From Gammaproteobacteria bacterium (GTDB taxonomy: Bacteria; Pseudomonadota; Gammaproteobacteria; Burkholderiales; Thiobacillaceae), in assembly GCA_018820765.1 (NCBI GenBank), contig JAHJNN010000008.1, forward strand, positions 434,001-498,000: DNA of 64,000 bases, given 5' to 3'. The notes beneath the pieces were generated by a model. It was not told where the DNA came from, searched no databases, and saw nothing but the letters and a program-made list of their open reading frames with translations. The position numbers were made by a program, and so were the translations under genes. Below are positions 44,129 to 52,547 of this stretch, in pieces. Each line of letters starts with the position of its first letter. The stretch's first letter is position 1.

Positions 44129-44581
44129 ATGACCTTGTCCCTGTTCCTGCATGTCCTGAGTGTCGTCGTCTGGGTCGGCGGCATGTTCTTCGCCTACATG
44201 GCATTGCGCCCGGTGGCCGCCAGCGTGCTCGAGCCGCCGCAGCGGCTCACCCTGTGGGCCGGCGTGTTCGACAAGTTCTTTCCCTGGGTGTGGCTGTCGG
44301 TGGCGCTGATCCTGGCCACCGGCCTGCACATGCTGACGGTGTTCGGCGGCATGGCCGCGCCGCTTTATGCCCTGGCCATGCTGGGGCTGGGCGTGGCGAT
44401 GATGGCGATTTTCGCCCATGTGTTTTTCTCGCCCTACAAGAAGCTCAAACGCGCGGTCGGCGAGCAGGACTGGAAAGCCGGCGGCGCTGCCCTTGGCCAG
44501 ATCCGCAAGCTGATCGGCATCAACCTCAGCCTGGGGCTGCTGACGATCGCGGTGGTGTTTGTCGGGCGTGCTTTGCTCTAG
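44129..44581 (+). CDS. CopD-family small membrane protein
   Basis: 150 residues, four transmembrane helices (about 5-22, 50-69, 77-98, 128-147). The N-terminus LFLHVLSVVVWVGGMFFAYMALRP matches the CopD/DUF2214-like family start 'lHvl..viWvGG'. CopD domains are linked to copper uptake, but many such small members have no proven role. Starts 12 bases after rnhB with AAAGGAA upstream. Confidence 0.7.
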   Translation: MTLSLFLHVLSVVVWVGGMFFAYMALRPVAASVLEPPQRLTLWAGVFDKFFPWVWLSVALILATGLHMLTVFGGMAAPLYALAMLGLGVAMMAIFAHVFFSPYKKLKRAVGEQDWKAGGAALGQIRKLIGINLSLGLLTIAVVFVGRALL

Positions 44582-44595
44582 AAAACAGAACCTAC

Positions 44596-44692
44596 CGTCA
44601 TTGCGAGCGTAGCGAAGCAATCCAGAATGTTCGCTTAATCAATGCGCTGGATTGCTTCGCGGAGTTTATGCCCTCCGGGTGCTCGCAATGAC
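44596..44692. repeat. Palindromic intergenic repeat (GTCATTGCGAGC type)
   Basis: Left end CGTCATTGCGAGCGTAGCG, with GAAGCAATCCAG after it. Right half CTGGATTGCTTCGC, ending GCTCGCAATGAC. The outer 12 bases are perfect inverses, as are the GAAGCAATCCAG / CTGGATTGCTTC blocks. This motif is a common dispersed repeat in many bacterial genomes. It lies between two converging genes. Confidence 0.75.
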
Positions 44693-44715
44693 TGGCTAAA
44701 TTATTCAGCGTCTTC

Positions 44716-45111
44716 TCAGGGCTCGTCTTGTGCCGGCGCTGCCAGCAACTGGCGCGCCGTCTCACGGATGGCTACCTGCCGTGCCTCGCATTGCAGCTCG
44801 GCATGAAACCGCCCATCGCGATACAGATACACCGTCGGGAGATGGAAGATGCCGAAATAGCGTGCCACCCCGGTAGCTTCGCTGACATCGACTTCAAACA
44901 AGGTATCCGCGACGCCGGCCAGCGCCTCGGGCAGCAGCCGTTTCCAGGCACGGCATGAACCGCAATGCGGCGCGCTGAACAGCACCACGGCGACACCGGC
45001 CGTGGCGGCGAGGCGGGCATGGAACCCGCCCTCGGCCAGACGCGAAAAAGCGGGTAGGGCGGCGGCATCCGGGCTGCTAGAATCGCGGCTTTCCTCCTGG
45101 CAGCTTCTCAT
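44716..45111 (-). CDS. Thioredoxin-like protein
   Basis: 131 residues. Redox motif CGSC (Cys 50, Cys 53) in VVLFSAPHCGSCRAW, cis-proline region FHLPTVYLYRDG, and thioredoxin-like helix VAIRETARQLL. The fold is a thioredoxin with an N-terminal extension of about 25 polar residues and no signal peptide. Its start codon overlaps the start codon of the divergent antiporter gene, so one of the two starts may be wrong, but no better internal start is seen before the first strand. Confidence 0.7.
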   Translation of the reverse strand: MRSCQEESRDSSSPDAAALPAFSRLAEGGFHARLAATAGVAVVLFSAPHCGSCRAWKRLLPEALAGVADTLFEVDVSEATGVARYFGIFHLPTVYLYRDGRFHAELQCEARQVAIRETARQLLAAPAQDEP

Positions 45112-46111
45112 GCTCTTTCTCGAACTCTTCGGTTATCTGCTGCTCATCCTCGTTGCGGCGGAAATCTTTGTCAACGCGCTCGAACACCTGGGCGAGAAGC
45201 TGAAAATCTCGGAAGGGGTGACCGGCTCGCTGTTTGCCGCGGTCGGCACCGCCATGCCGGAAACCCTGGTGCCGCTGCTGGCGATTTTTGCCACCACCGG
45301 CAATGCGGTGACCAACGAAGAAATTGGCGTCGGGGCGATTCTCGGCGCGCCCTTGATGCTGTCGACCCTGTCGCTGTGCCTGATGAGCGTGGCGGTGCTG
45401 AAGCGGCGCGGCCTGCAGGGCCACCTCACGCCGGAGAAGACCGGCCTCAAGCGCGATCTGGATTTCTTCCTGATGGCCTTCCTGCTGGCCTTTGTTGCCA
45501 TGTTCATTCCGCACGGCGAAGGCTGGGTGCGCGGCGCACTCGCCTTCGTCATGGTGATGATTTACTTCTTCTACGTGATGCTCACCCTGCGCGCGTCGGC
45601 CAAGCTGGTGGAAGACGGCCACGCCACCGAGGCCGGCTCGCCGATGCTGCTGACCCGCCTGGGCCTGCCGCAGAACCTGTTCTTTATCGTGGTGCAGCTG
45701 GCGCTGGGCCTGGCCTTGCTGGTCGCCGGCGCCAAGGGTTTCATCCACGGCGTGGAAGAGGCTGCCCCCATCATCGGCATCTCCGCGCTGCTGCTGTCCC
45801 TGATGATCATCCCGATCGCCACCGAATTGCCTGAGAAGGTGAATTCGATCCTGTGGATCCGCAAGCACAAGGATACGCTGGCCTTCGGCAACATCACCGG
45901 CGCCATGGTGTTCCAGGGCACGCTGCTGCCTGCCATCGGCATTTCGCTTACGCCGTGGGCGCCGCAAAAGGAAGTGCTGCTGGGCGTGCTGGTCACCCTG
46001 GTCGCGGCCTTCTGGCTGCGCTGGGCGGCGCTGAGCGGCGGGCTGCGGGTGTGGCACCTGTTCGTCAACGGCGCTTTGTACGTGACCTATCTGACGGTCG
46101 TCCTCGTCTGA
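45110..46111 (+). CDS. Cation/calcium exchanger-like membrane protein (CaCA superfamily)
   Basis: 333 residues, about 10 transmembrane helices. Two alpha-repeat-like segments are visible: GTAMPETLVPLLAIFATTGN (about 47-66) and LSLMIIPIATELPEKVNSIL (about 220-240), each with the conserved acidic residue (Glu) of Na/Ca exchangers. N-out/C-in inversion symmetry is as in the family. Substrate is not evident. TAGAAT at 45078-45083 could be its -10 box, inside the thioredoxin-like gene. Confidence 0.75.
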   Translation: MLFLELFGYLLLILVAAEIFVNALEHLGEKLKISEGVTGSLFAAVGTAMPETLVPLLAIFATTGNAVTNEEIGVGAILGAPLMLSTLSLCLMSVAVLKRRGLQGHLTPEKTGLKRDLDFFLMAFLLAFVAMFIPHGEGWVRGALAFVMVMIYFFYVMLTLRASAKLVEDGHATEAGSPMLLTRLGLPQNLFFIVVQLALGLALLVAGAKGFIHGVEEAAPIIGISALLLSLMIIPIATELPEKVNSILWIRKHKDTLAFGNITGAMVFQGTLLPAIGISLTPWAPQKEVLLGVLVTLVAAFWLRWAALSGGLRVWHLFVNGALYVTYLTVVLV

Positions 46112-46147
46112 TCTCTTTCATTCAGCCGGTCAGCCGTGGCAACTGAC

Positions 46148-47260
46148 TCAGGAACGTAAGCAGTCAACGCTAGGAGCGCAGGCAAGGCCCCAACCTGTAC
46201 CGGCGGATTCGAATCGTAGTGCTCCGGTGTGGCCAAACATCAGGGGCGGCGAACAGACATCGCTTTCCAGCAGCAGCGTACCGAACGCGCCTTCCTGCGC
46301 TATCAATGATTCGCCAGCCGCGCGCGCCACGGTGAGCGCGACCCGAGTCAGCAGGCTGGTTTCGCCGACCTGTGCGCCGACGATCAGCGGCAGGCCACGT
46401 GCTCTTGCGGCATCGACCAGGGCCAGCGTGCGCAGCAGCCCTCCCAGCTTGGAGACGCGCAGGTTAGGAATCCAGCGGGTGCCCGGTGCAAAATCGTCGA
46501 ATTCGCCGATCCTGCATAGACTTTCGTCGAGAATGATGGCCATATCCAGCGCCCGCGACAGCGCTGGCAAGTCCGTGCGCAGGCCAGTCGCCAGTGGCTC
46601 CTCGATTGCAAACGCTGGCGCGTCGAGTGCGACCAGATAGTTATGTGCGATGGTGGTGTCCCGCCACAGGTTGTTGGCGTCGAGACGCAGCCGGGTAACC
46701 GCTGTTCCGGCTCCCTTTAACACAGCAAGCTTCTCGCGGTCACGTCCCAGGTCGCCGGCGAGCTTGAGCTTGAAATCGGTCATGCCGATGTCACGATAGC
46801 GCGTAAAGGTGGCGGACAAGGCGTTGGGGTCTGCGTCGCCGAGCACGGCCGAATATTGGAAGACCCCTGCCGTGTCAGGCAGACCAAGCCAGGCTTCAGC
46901 GGTAAGTCCGGCCTGGCGCGCGAACAGGTCGATCAAGGCAAGCTCGATCGCACACCAGGCTGCCGGGTTCATGTCGATGCGACGGGCGTGCGCCATGACC
47001 CAGGTACGCAGCGTTTCGGCGTCGCGAATCTCGGCCACGACTTCGACTTGGCTGGAAGCGAAGAAGGCCCGGGCGGTGTCCAGGGTTTCGCCCGTAACAT
47101 AGGGGCGCGGACAGGCTTCGCCGATGCCGATCTGCCCATCGCCTCCGATGGCTTCGACCCACAGGCTGCTGGTCGCGTCACGTTCTGCCGAGGCATGTCG
47201 GAAGCGCTGCCGGAAGGGGATGTGGAGGGTGTGGAAACGCAGTGCGGCAAGACCGCTCAT
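46148..47260 (-). CDS. Enolase-superfamily enzyme, dipeptide-epimerase-like
   Basis: 370 residues, start ATG 47260 (ATGA overlap with the fusion gene; the longer read-back is spurious). An N-terminal capping domain (ALRFHTLHIPFRQRFRHA) is followed by a TIM barrel with all expected residues: KLK (Lys 164, Lys 166), metal ligands Asp 194 (RLDANNLW), Glu 220/221 (AIEEPL), Asp 245 (ILDES) and Lys 271 (RVSKLGG). The paired lysines are those of the MLE subgroup, including L-Ala-D/L-Glu and other dipeptide epimerases, o-succinylbenzoate synthase and N-acyl amino acid racemases. Its reaction is unknown. It is co-expressed with an amide-forming GH3 enzyme, which makes an amino-acid or dipeptide substrate plausible. 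Confidence 0.8.
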   Translation of the reverse strand: MSGLAALRFHTLHIPFRQRFRHASAERDATSSLWVEAIGGDGQIGIGEACPRPYVTGETLDTARAFFASSQVEVVAEIRDAETLRTWVMAHARRIDMNPAAWCAIELALIDLFARQAGLTAEAWLGLPDTAGVFQYSAVLGDADPNALSATFTRYRDIGMTDFKLKLAGDLGRDREKLAVLKGAGTAVTRLRLDANNLWRDTTIAHNYLVALDAPAFAIEEPLATGLRTDLPALSRALDMAIILDESLCRIGEFDDFAPGTRWIPNLRVSKLGGLLRTLALVDAARARGLPLIVGAQVGETSLLTRVALTVARAAGESLIAQEGAFGTLLLESDVCSPPLMFGHTGALRFESAGTGWGLACAPSVDCLRS

Positions 47261-49800
47261 CCCTGTCTCCAGGTGTCGAAATCGAACGCACATTCGCGCA
47301 AGTACTGCAGCGCCAGGTATTTGAACTGACCTTCGCGCTGGCCGCGCGCCAGCGTGTGCTGTTTGAAGGCGTCGCCTACGCCGGGGCGCAGGATCGTAAT
47401 CACCGGCGCATGCAGACGGCCGCTCGCGCGCTTGTCGCGATATTCGATGTTGCGGCTGGCGAGCGCGCGGTCGAGCGCTTCGGCGAGCATATCCGCATCG
47501 CACGTCCCCCCGGGTTCCAGGTACAACCGATAGCGGCTGGCGGATTCGTCGGCCAGCAGCAGATAGAAGGCGGCGTGGTGCGCCGCTTCGAGTTCGCGCA
47601 TTGCATCGATCACCTGGCCTTCATAGAGCTTCTCGCCGGTGATGCTGGTCACGCCGCGGCCCTTCTGCACGAACCTGAGAAGCGGCGTGGCAGCAAGGCG
47701 GCCGTCGACTATGACCAGGTCGTTCATGAAATAGCGGTACAGCCCAGATGCGGTGGTAACAACCACGTAGTACAGGGGGCCATCCACCAGTTCGTGCAAG
47801 CCGAGAAAGTCCAGCCGGCCCGCGTCCCAAGCAGCCTGTTCGACGAATTCGTAATAGTGCTGGTCTAGCAGCGGCAGGCCGGTGGCGTGCCCGGGCTCGA
47901 GCGTGAATGTGCCGCGAAACTCGGTCGACAGGTAGCCGATGTCGAACACGGTGCAGGCGGGCGGCAGATCGGAGGCGAGACGCCCGAGAGCGATGCCGCA
48001 ACTTCCGCCCGTCCAGGTTGCCAAGAGTTGGAGATTCGGCCAGACGCTGGCGAAGGTGAGCGGTGCGGGCAGCGCCTGCAGCTTGGCCGCTCGCTTCGGC
48101 ATGGGCTGGGTCGACGGCGCCAGCGCACGTTGCAGTTCCGGGGGAAAGTCGTCCCAGCCAGCGAAGCGCCCCGCTTCGACACCCTCGATCAGCGTGCCGC
48201 GATGTTCGTTGAGGATGGCCTGCATGCGCAGGAAGGACGAGGGGTTGGCTCCGGCGAGGTAGGCGAGGTCGGGGTGGCGCAAGGCAAGCTGGGCGAGGGT
48301 ACGGTACTTGAGGTCGTAGTCGGCAATCGAAAACACTTCACTTGGTGCCACGTAACGTGCACGCATGAACGTCGGCATGCTGGCATAGAGCGTGCCCGAC
48401 ACTGACCCGATCGGCGCCCCTTGGGCAGTGCGATCTTCGACTGCACTGCCGACCAGCCCGAGCGCCGGGCCGCCGAAAGCCCGGGGGCAGGCACGGTACT
48501 GCAGCCAAGTATAGAGCCGCTGGCTACGCCGGTGCTGGCGCAGCGTTTCACGCAGCACTGGGATGGTCTTGGGTGTGCCGGTGGTGCCGCTGGTGAGCGC
48601 ATAGAGCACCGGCAAGTCGGTGGTGAGTGCGGCCTCGCCAGCCATTTGTGCTTCGATGTAAGGCCTGAGACCGTCGTACTGCTGCACCGGCACGCGGGCA
48701 CGATAAGTTTCAATGTCGCTGATCGCGGCAAAACCGTGTTCACGGCCGAAACGGCTGTCACGGTTGCGCCTGAGAATGGTCTGGAGGGCTTTGAGCTGCG
48801 CAGCTTCGGGGTTGCGCGCCAGCCGGGCGAACGGACGCCAGTCGCGCCAGCCGTAAAAGGCCATCAGGCCGCGCAAGGCAAGCCGGCGAAAACCGCTCGC
48901 GAGCGTAGGCAACGGTATCGGATGTTTGTCGATTTGGGCGACGAAGGGGGTACGCAGCTGCGCCAGGAAACTCGCTGGATAGGCATGATTGGGCAGTCCG
49001 AGGTCGTCACTGTCGCGATCGGACGGCAGGTAGCGCGTGCCGAACAGCACGTCCCAGACGATCAGATTGTTGCCGAAGTTGTTGTCCGATTCTTCGGGCT
49101 TGCGGGCGTGGTGCCAGCGGTGCAGCTCGGCGCTGCTGACCAACCAGTTGAGCCAGCCGAAGCGCATCCGGATGTTGCTGTGCTGGAAAAAACCGTTGAC
49201 TGCATAGAAAACGAAATACAGCGCAATCACTTCGGCCCCCACGCCAAGCAGCATGAAGGGCAGGGTGTCGAAGGCCATCTGCAGCGCCTTTTCCAACGGA
49301 TGAAAGCGACCGACGTTGAGCCAGTACAGGCGATCGGGAGAATGGTGGACGGCATGCAGCCGCCACAGCAGCGGGTAACGGTGCGCGGCGCGATGCAGCC
49401 AGTAGCGCAAAAAATCGGCAGCGAGCAGCATCAGCGCCACCTGCGCCCATACCGGCCAGGCATGCGGCCAGAGGATGCTGGTGGTCAGACCGGCCGCATG
49501 CAGCGGCTCGATCAGAAGCAGCACGAACAGCATGGCGACGCCGGGCGGCAGCAGCATCTGCACCAGGGTCATGTAGGCCAGATCGTTTGCCACCGTGGTG
49601 CGGTCGGGCTGCCAGGCGCGGCGGTGTGGGAAGTTCAATTCCAGCACCGTCACCAACGCCGCGCCGGCAAAGGCCGGGAGATACATTGCCCAGGGCAGGG
49701 CAATGCCCTGCGTGTGCAGGGCGTGGTACAGGCCCAGACAGAAGCCCATGGTTGCCGGGTAGATCAGCCAGGGGGCAAGCTTAGCGAACATGGCGAACAT
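47257..49800 (-). CDS. Fusion: fatty-acid-hydroxylase/sterol-desaturase membrane domain + GH3 acyl-adenylating amido synthetase
   Basis: 847 residues from ATG 49800 (49791 is a possible second start). Residues about 1-290 are a multi-helix membrane domain of the fatty acid hydroxylase superfamily with its di-iron histidine boxes: HRAAH (136-140), HAVHH (149-153), FFQHSN (His 207) and HRWHH (227-231). Residues about 325-847 are a GH3 domain (plant auxin/jasmonate conjugase family, ANL-like): adenylate motif TSGTTGTPKT (403-412), STEFRGTFTLEPG, PLYYVVVTTASGLYRY and LVIVDGRL. GH3 enzymes adenylate a carboxylate and couple it to an amino acid. The fusion suggests that a membrane-bound acyl chain is hydroxylated and then amidated. 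It overlaps both neighbours. Confidence 0.85.
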   Translation of the reverse strand: MFAMFAKLAPWLIYPATMGFCLGLYHALHTQGIALPWAMYLPAFAGAALVTVLELNFPHRRAWQPDRTTVANDLAYMTLVQMLLPPGVAMLFVLLLIEPLHAAGLTTSILWPHAWPVWAQVALMLLAADFLRYWLHRAAHRYPLLWRLHAVHHSPDRLYWLNVGRFHPLEKALQMAFDTLPFMLLGVGAEVIALYFVFYAVNGFFQHSNIRMRFGWLNWLVSSAELHRWHHARKPEESDNNFGNNLIVWDVLFGTRYLPSDRDSDDLGLPNHAYPASFLAQLRTPFVAQIDKHPIPLPTLASGFRRLALRGLMAFYGWRDWRPFARLARNPEAAQLKALQTILRRNRDSRFGREHGFAAISDIETYRARVPVQQYDGLRPYIEAQMAGEAALTTDLPVLYALTSGTTGTPKTIPVLRETLRQHRRSQRLYTWLQYRACPRAFGGPALGLVGSAVEDRTAQGAPIGSVSGTLYASMPTFMRARYVAPSEVFSIADYDLKYRTLAQLALRHPDLAYLAGANPSSFLRMQAILNEHRGTLIEGVEAGRFAGWDDFPPELQRALAPSTQPMPKRAAKLQALPAPLTFASVWPNLQLLATWTGGSCGIALGRLASDLPPACTVFDIGYLSTEFRGTFTLEPGHATGLPLLDQHYYEFVEQAAWDAGRLDFLGLHELVDGPLYYVVVTTASGLYRYFMNDLVIVDGRLAATPLLRFVQKGRGVTSITGEKLYEGQVIDAMRELEAAHHAAFYLLLADESASRYRLYLEPGGTCDADMLAEALDRALASRNIEYRDKRASGRLHAPVITILRPGVGDAFKQHTLARGQREGQFKYLALQYLRECAFDFDTWRQG

Positions 49801-50209
49801 GATAGCGGGCAAGCAGCAGCAACCATGCGGCCAGCACCAGATGGAACAGGCTCGGCAGGGGGCGATCAAGCCATGGCGAGCCGGAATACAGGGTTTGTCC
49901 GAGCACCAGCCGCAACAGCATGCCCGTGAAGTACAGCGAGCCCAGCCAGGCCAGCCAGCGTCCGAGACGCGGGCGCGGCACGAGCACACCGCGTGCGAGC
50001 ATTAGGTTCACGATGACCATCGTCGCGGCTATCGCCAGTTGGGAAAGCAACAGGGCAGGATACGGCAGCACGCCACCGTGCCAGGCATCGAATCCGGGCA
50101 ATGCCGGCACAATCTGCGAGAACGGCTGGGCAAGGATGCGCAGGCCAAACAGCAAAGTTAACCCCCACAGGGCGAGTGCGTAATGACGAAGTACGGACTC
50201 GCTGCGCAT
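49781..50209 (-). CDS. Small membrane protein beside the hydroxylase-GH3 fusion
   Basis: 142 residues, four predicted transmembrane helices (about 10-26, 50-72, 84-104, 118-136). Ends HLVLAAWLLLLARYHVRHVR. No named family recognised. It lies 2 bases after the FemAB-like gene and overlaps the fusion gene by about 20 bases, so it should be translated with them. It may be a partner subunit or chaperone for the hydroxylase. Confidence 0.7.
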   Translation of the reverse strand: MRSESVLRHYALALWGLTLLFGLRILAQPFSQIVPALPGFDAWHGGVLPYPALLLSQLAIAATMVIVNLMLARGVLVPRPRLGRWLAWLGSLYFTGMLLRLVLGQTLYSGSPWLDRPLPSLFHLVLAAWLLLLARYHVRHVR

Positions 50210-50211
50210 AT

Positions 50212-51375
50212 TCAGAGGCGGCGGAACGGCCCGTCGAGTTCGTCCATGTAATGGCCGATGGCGTCGGTCTCGCGTTCAAGAAAGCGGTCGACCGCCTGGC
50301 GGAATTCGGCGTTTTCCAGCCAGTGCCAGGAATGCGTGGCGGTGGGCACCAACCCGCGCGACAGCTTGTGCTCGCCCTGCGCGCCGCCTTCGAAGACTTT
50401 CAATCCCTTCGCGATCGCGTATTCGATGCCCTGCTGGTAGCAGGTTTCGAAATGCAGTCCGGGCACGTATTCCAGCGTGCCCCAGTGGCGGCCGTATAGC
50501 CGTTGGCTGTCCTTCATGCAGAACGAGCAGGCGGTGGGCTCGCCGTCCTTGTCCGCAATGATGAGCAGCAGATTGCCCGGCATCGTCTCGCGCAGCGTCG
50601 CGAAAAAGGCGCGGTTGAGATGCGGATCGCTGCGGTGGCGGGCGTAGGTGTCGGCGTAGCAGCGATAGAAGAAATCCCAGTCGGCATCGGTGCTCTCCCT
50701 GCCTTCCACCCAGCGAAACGTCACGCCCAGCGCGTTCAGCTTCTTTCTTTCCTGGCGAATCTTCTTGCGCTTGTCGTGCGTCATCGCGGCGAGGAAATCG
50801 TCGAAGCTGGCGTAGCCTTGGTTGAACCAGTGGAACTGGAAGCCGCTGCGATGCAATAGTTGAGTGGCCTGGAGCGTGGCATGATCCGGCTCGGTGGGAA
50901 ACAGGATGTGGAACGACGAGCAGTTCAAATCCTGGGTGAGCTTGAGCGCGGCCTGGATCAGTGCGGCGCGGTCGGCGTCGTTCCGTGCCAGCAGGCGCGG
51001 TCCGGGCACCGGCGAGAAGGGCACGCAGCACACCAGCTTGGGGTAGTAGTTGAGCCCGTAGCGGCGGTAGGCATCGGCCCAGGCCCAGTCGAACACGAAC
51101 TCGCCCCAGGAATGGTGCTTGACGTAGAGCGGCATCGCGGCGTCGAGGCGGTCGCCGCGAAACAGCGCCAGGTGCACCGGCTCCCAGCCGATGTGGGCGC
51201 CGACGCAATCGGTGGTTTCCAGCGCATGCAGAAAGGCGTGCTGCACGAAGGGCGAATCGCCGGCCAGCGCGTTCCAGGCATCGCCGGACAGCTCCGAAAT
51301 CCGCGGAACGACGCGGATGACGGCTTCCGCATCGGGGGGCTTTGCTTCAAAATGCACGTTTTGGCGAGCTTCCAT
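50212..51375 (-). CDS. FemAB-like GNAT acyltransferase (PF04339-type)
   Basis: 387 residues, first gene of the minus-strand unit. Motifs of the peptidoglycan-related 'GNAT/FemAB-like' (formerly DUF482) family: SPFVQHAFLHALETTDCVG, HSWGEFVFDWAWADAYRRYGLNYYPKL (split), FHWFNQGYASFDDFLAAM, RRKIRQERKKL-like KRKKIRQERKKLNALGV, GRHWGTLEYVPGLHFETCYYQ-like, and EGGAQGEHKLSRG. FemAB relatives transfer aminoacyl or acyl groups. Only 11 bases separate its start from the divergent sucC, so both promoters lie in coding sequence. Confidence 0.85.
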   Translation of the reverse strand: MEARQNVHFEAKPPDAEAVIRVVPRISELSGDAWNALAGDSPFVQHAFLHALETTDCVGAHIGWEPVHLALFRGDRLDAAMPLYVKHHSWGEFVFDWAWADAYRRYGLNYYPKLVCCVPFSPVPGPRLLARNDADRAALIQAALKLTQDLNCSSFHILFPTEPDHATLQATQLLHRSGFQFHWFNQGYASFDDFLAAMTHDKRKKIRQERKKLNALGVTFRWVEGRESTDADWDFFYRCYADTYARHRSDPHLNRAFFATLRETMPGNLLLIIADKDGEPTACSFCMKDSQRLYGRHWGTLEYVPGLHFETCYQQGIEYAIAKGLKVFEGGAQGEHKLSRGLVPTATHSWHWLENAEFRQAVDRFLERETDAIGHYMDELDGPFRRL

Positions 51376-51386
51376 CGAAAAAACAA

Positions 51387-52547
51387 ATGAACCTGCACGA
51401 ATATCAGGCCAAACACATACTGCGGTCGGGCAACATTAACACGCCGCGCGGCATCGCCGCAGCGAGTGCCGAGGCCGCGCTAGCAGCCGCCCGCGAACTG
51501 GGCGGGGAGGCCTGGGTGGTGAAGGCGCAGATCCACGCCGGCGGGCGCGGCAAGGCCGGCGGCGTCAAGGTGGTCAAGAGCCTGGACGAGGTGCGCGCGA
51601 TGGCCGCCTCGCTGCTCGGCAAACCGCTGGTGACCAACCAGAACGCGCCCGACGGCCAGCCGGTGAATCAGGTGCTGGTGGAAGAAACACTGCCGATTGC
51701 GCGCGAGCTGTATCTGTCGCTGCTGGTGGATCGCGAAACCGAACGCGTCGCCATCGTCGCCTCCGCGGCCGGCGGCATGGATATCGAGGAAGTCGCCCAT
51801 GCTACCCCGGAAAAAGTGCTCACCGAAACCTGCGATCCGCTGCTGGGCGTGCAGGATTTCCAGTGCCGCGCATTGGCCTTCGCGCTGGAGCTGACGGGCG
51901 AGGCCTACAAGGATTTCTGCCGCCTGCTGCCGCAGCTGTACCGCGTGTTCGTTTCCAATGATCTCTCCTTGCTCGAAATCAATCCGCTGGTGGTGACCGC
52001 CGACAACCGCGTGCTGCCGCTCGACTGCAAGATGAGCGTCGACGACAACGCGCTGTACCGCCGGAAAAGTCTGGCCGAGCTGCGCGACGATAGCCAGATC
52101 GACGCCAAGGAAGCCGCGGCCAACGCGGCCAACGTCAACTATGTCGCGCTCACCGGCAACATCGGCTGCATGGTCAACGGTGCGGGGCTGGCGATGGCGA
52201 CGATGGACCTGATTCAACTGGAGGGCGGCACGCCCGCCAACTTTCTCGATGTCGGCGGCGGCGCGACGCCCGAGACGGTGGCGCAGGGCTTCAAGATCAT
52301 CCTGCTCGACCCCAACGTCAAAGCCGTGCTGATCAACATCTTCGGCGGCATCGTGCGCTGTGACGTGATCGCCGAAGGCATCATCCAGGCGGTGAAGGAG
52401 GTCGGCGTGAAAGTGCCGGTGATCGTGCGGCTGGAAGGCACCAACGCCGAGCTGGGCCGGAAATTATTGGCCGAATCGAAGCTGGCGATCCTCGCGGCCG
52501 CAAGCCTCACCGATGCCGCCAAACAGGCAGTGGAGCGTGCGCAATGA
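51387..52547 (+). CDS. sucC: Succinyl-CoA synthetase (ADP-forming), beta subunit
   Basis: 386 residues from ATG 51387 ([13 protein letters not shown] is the universal start). ATP-grasp domain about 1-235 ([18 protein letters not shown]) and the CoA-ligase-like C-terminal domain with [39 protein letters not shown] cycle enzyme. The alpha subunit follows with an ATGA overlap. Confidence 0.98.
   Translation: MNLHEYQAKHILRSGNINTPRGIAAASAEAALAAARELGGEAWVVKAQIHAGGRGKAGGVKVVKSLDEVRAMAASLLGKPLVTNQNAPDGQPVNQVLVEETLPIARELYLSLLVDRETERVAIVASAAGGMDIEEVAHATPEKVLTETCDPLLGVQDFQCRALAFALELTGEAYKDFCRLLPQLYRVFVSNDLSLLEINPLVVTADNRVLPLDCKMSVDDNALYRRKSLAELRDDSQIDAKEAAANAANVNYVALTGNIGCMVNGAGLAMATMDLIQLEGGTPANFLDVGGGATPETVAQGFKIILLDPNVKAVLINIFGGIVRCDVIAEGIIQAVKEVGVKVPVIVRLEGTNAELGRKLLAESKLAILAAASLTDAAKQAVERAQ

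Noticed and set aside
46148-47503. N-terminal extension of the enolase-superfamily gene to 47503
   Set aside because: The extension is Arg-rich read-back inside the fusion gene; the ATG at 47260 overlaps the preceding stop and starts the real capping domain.
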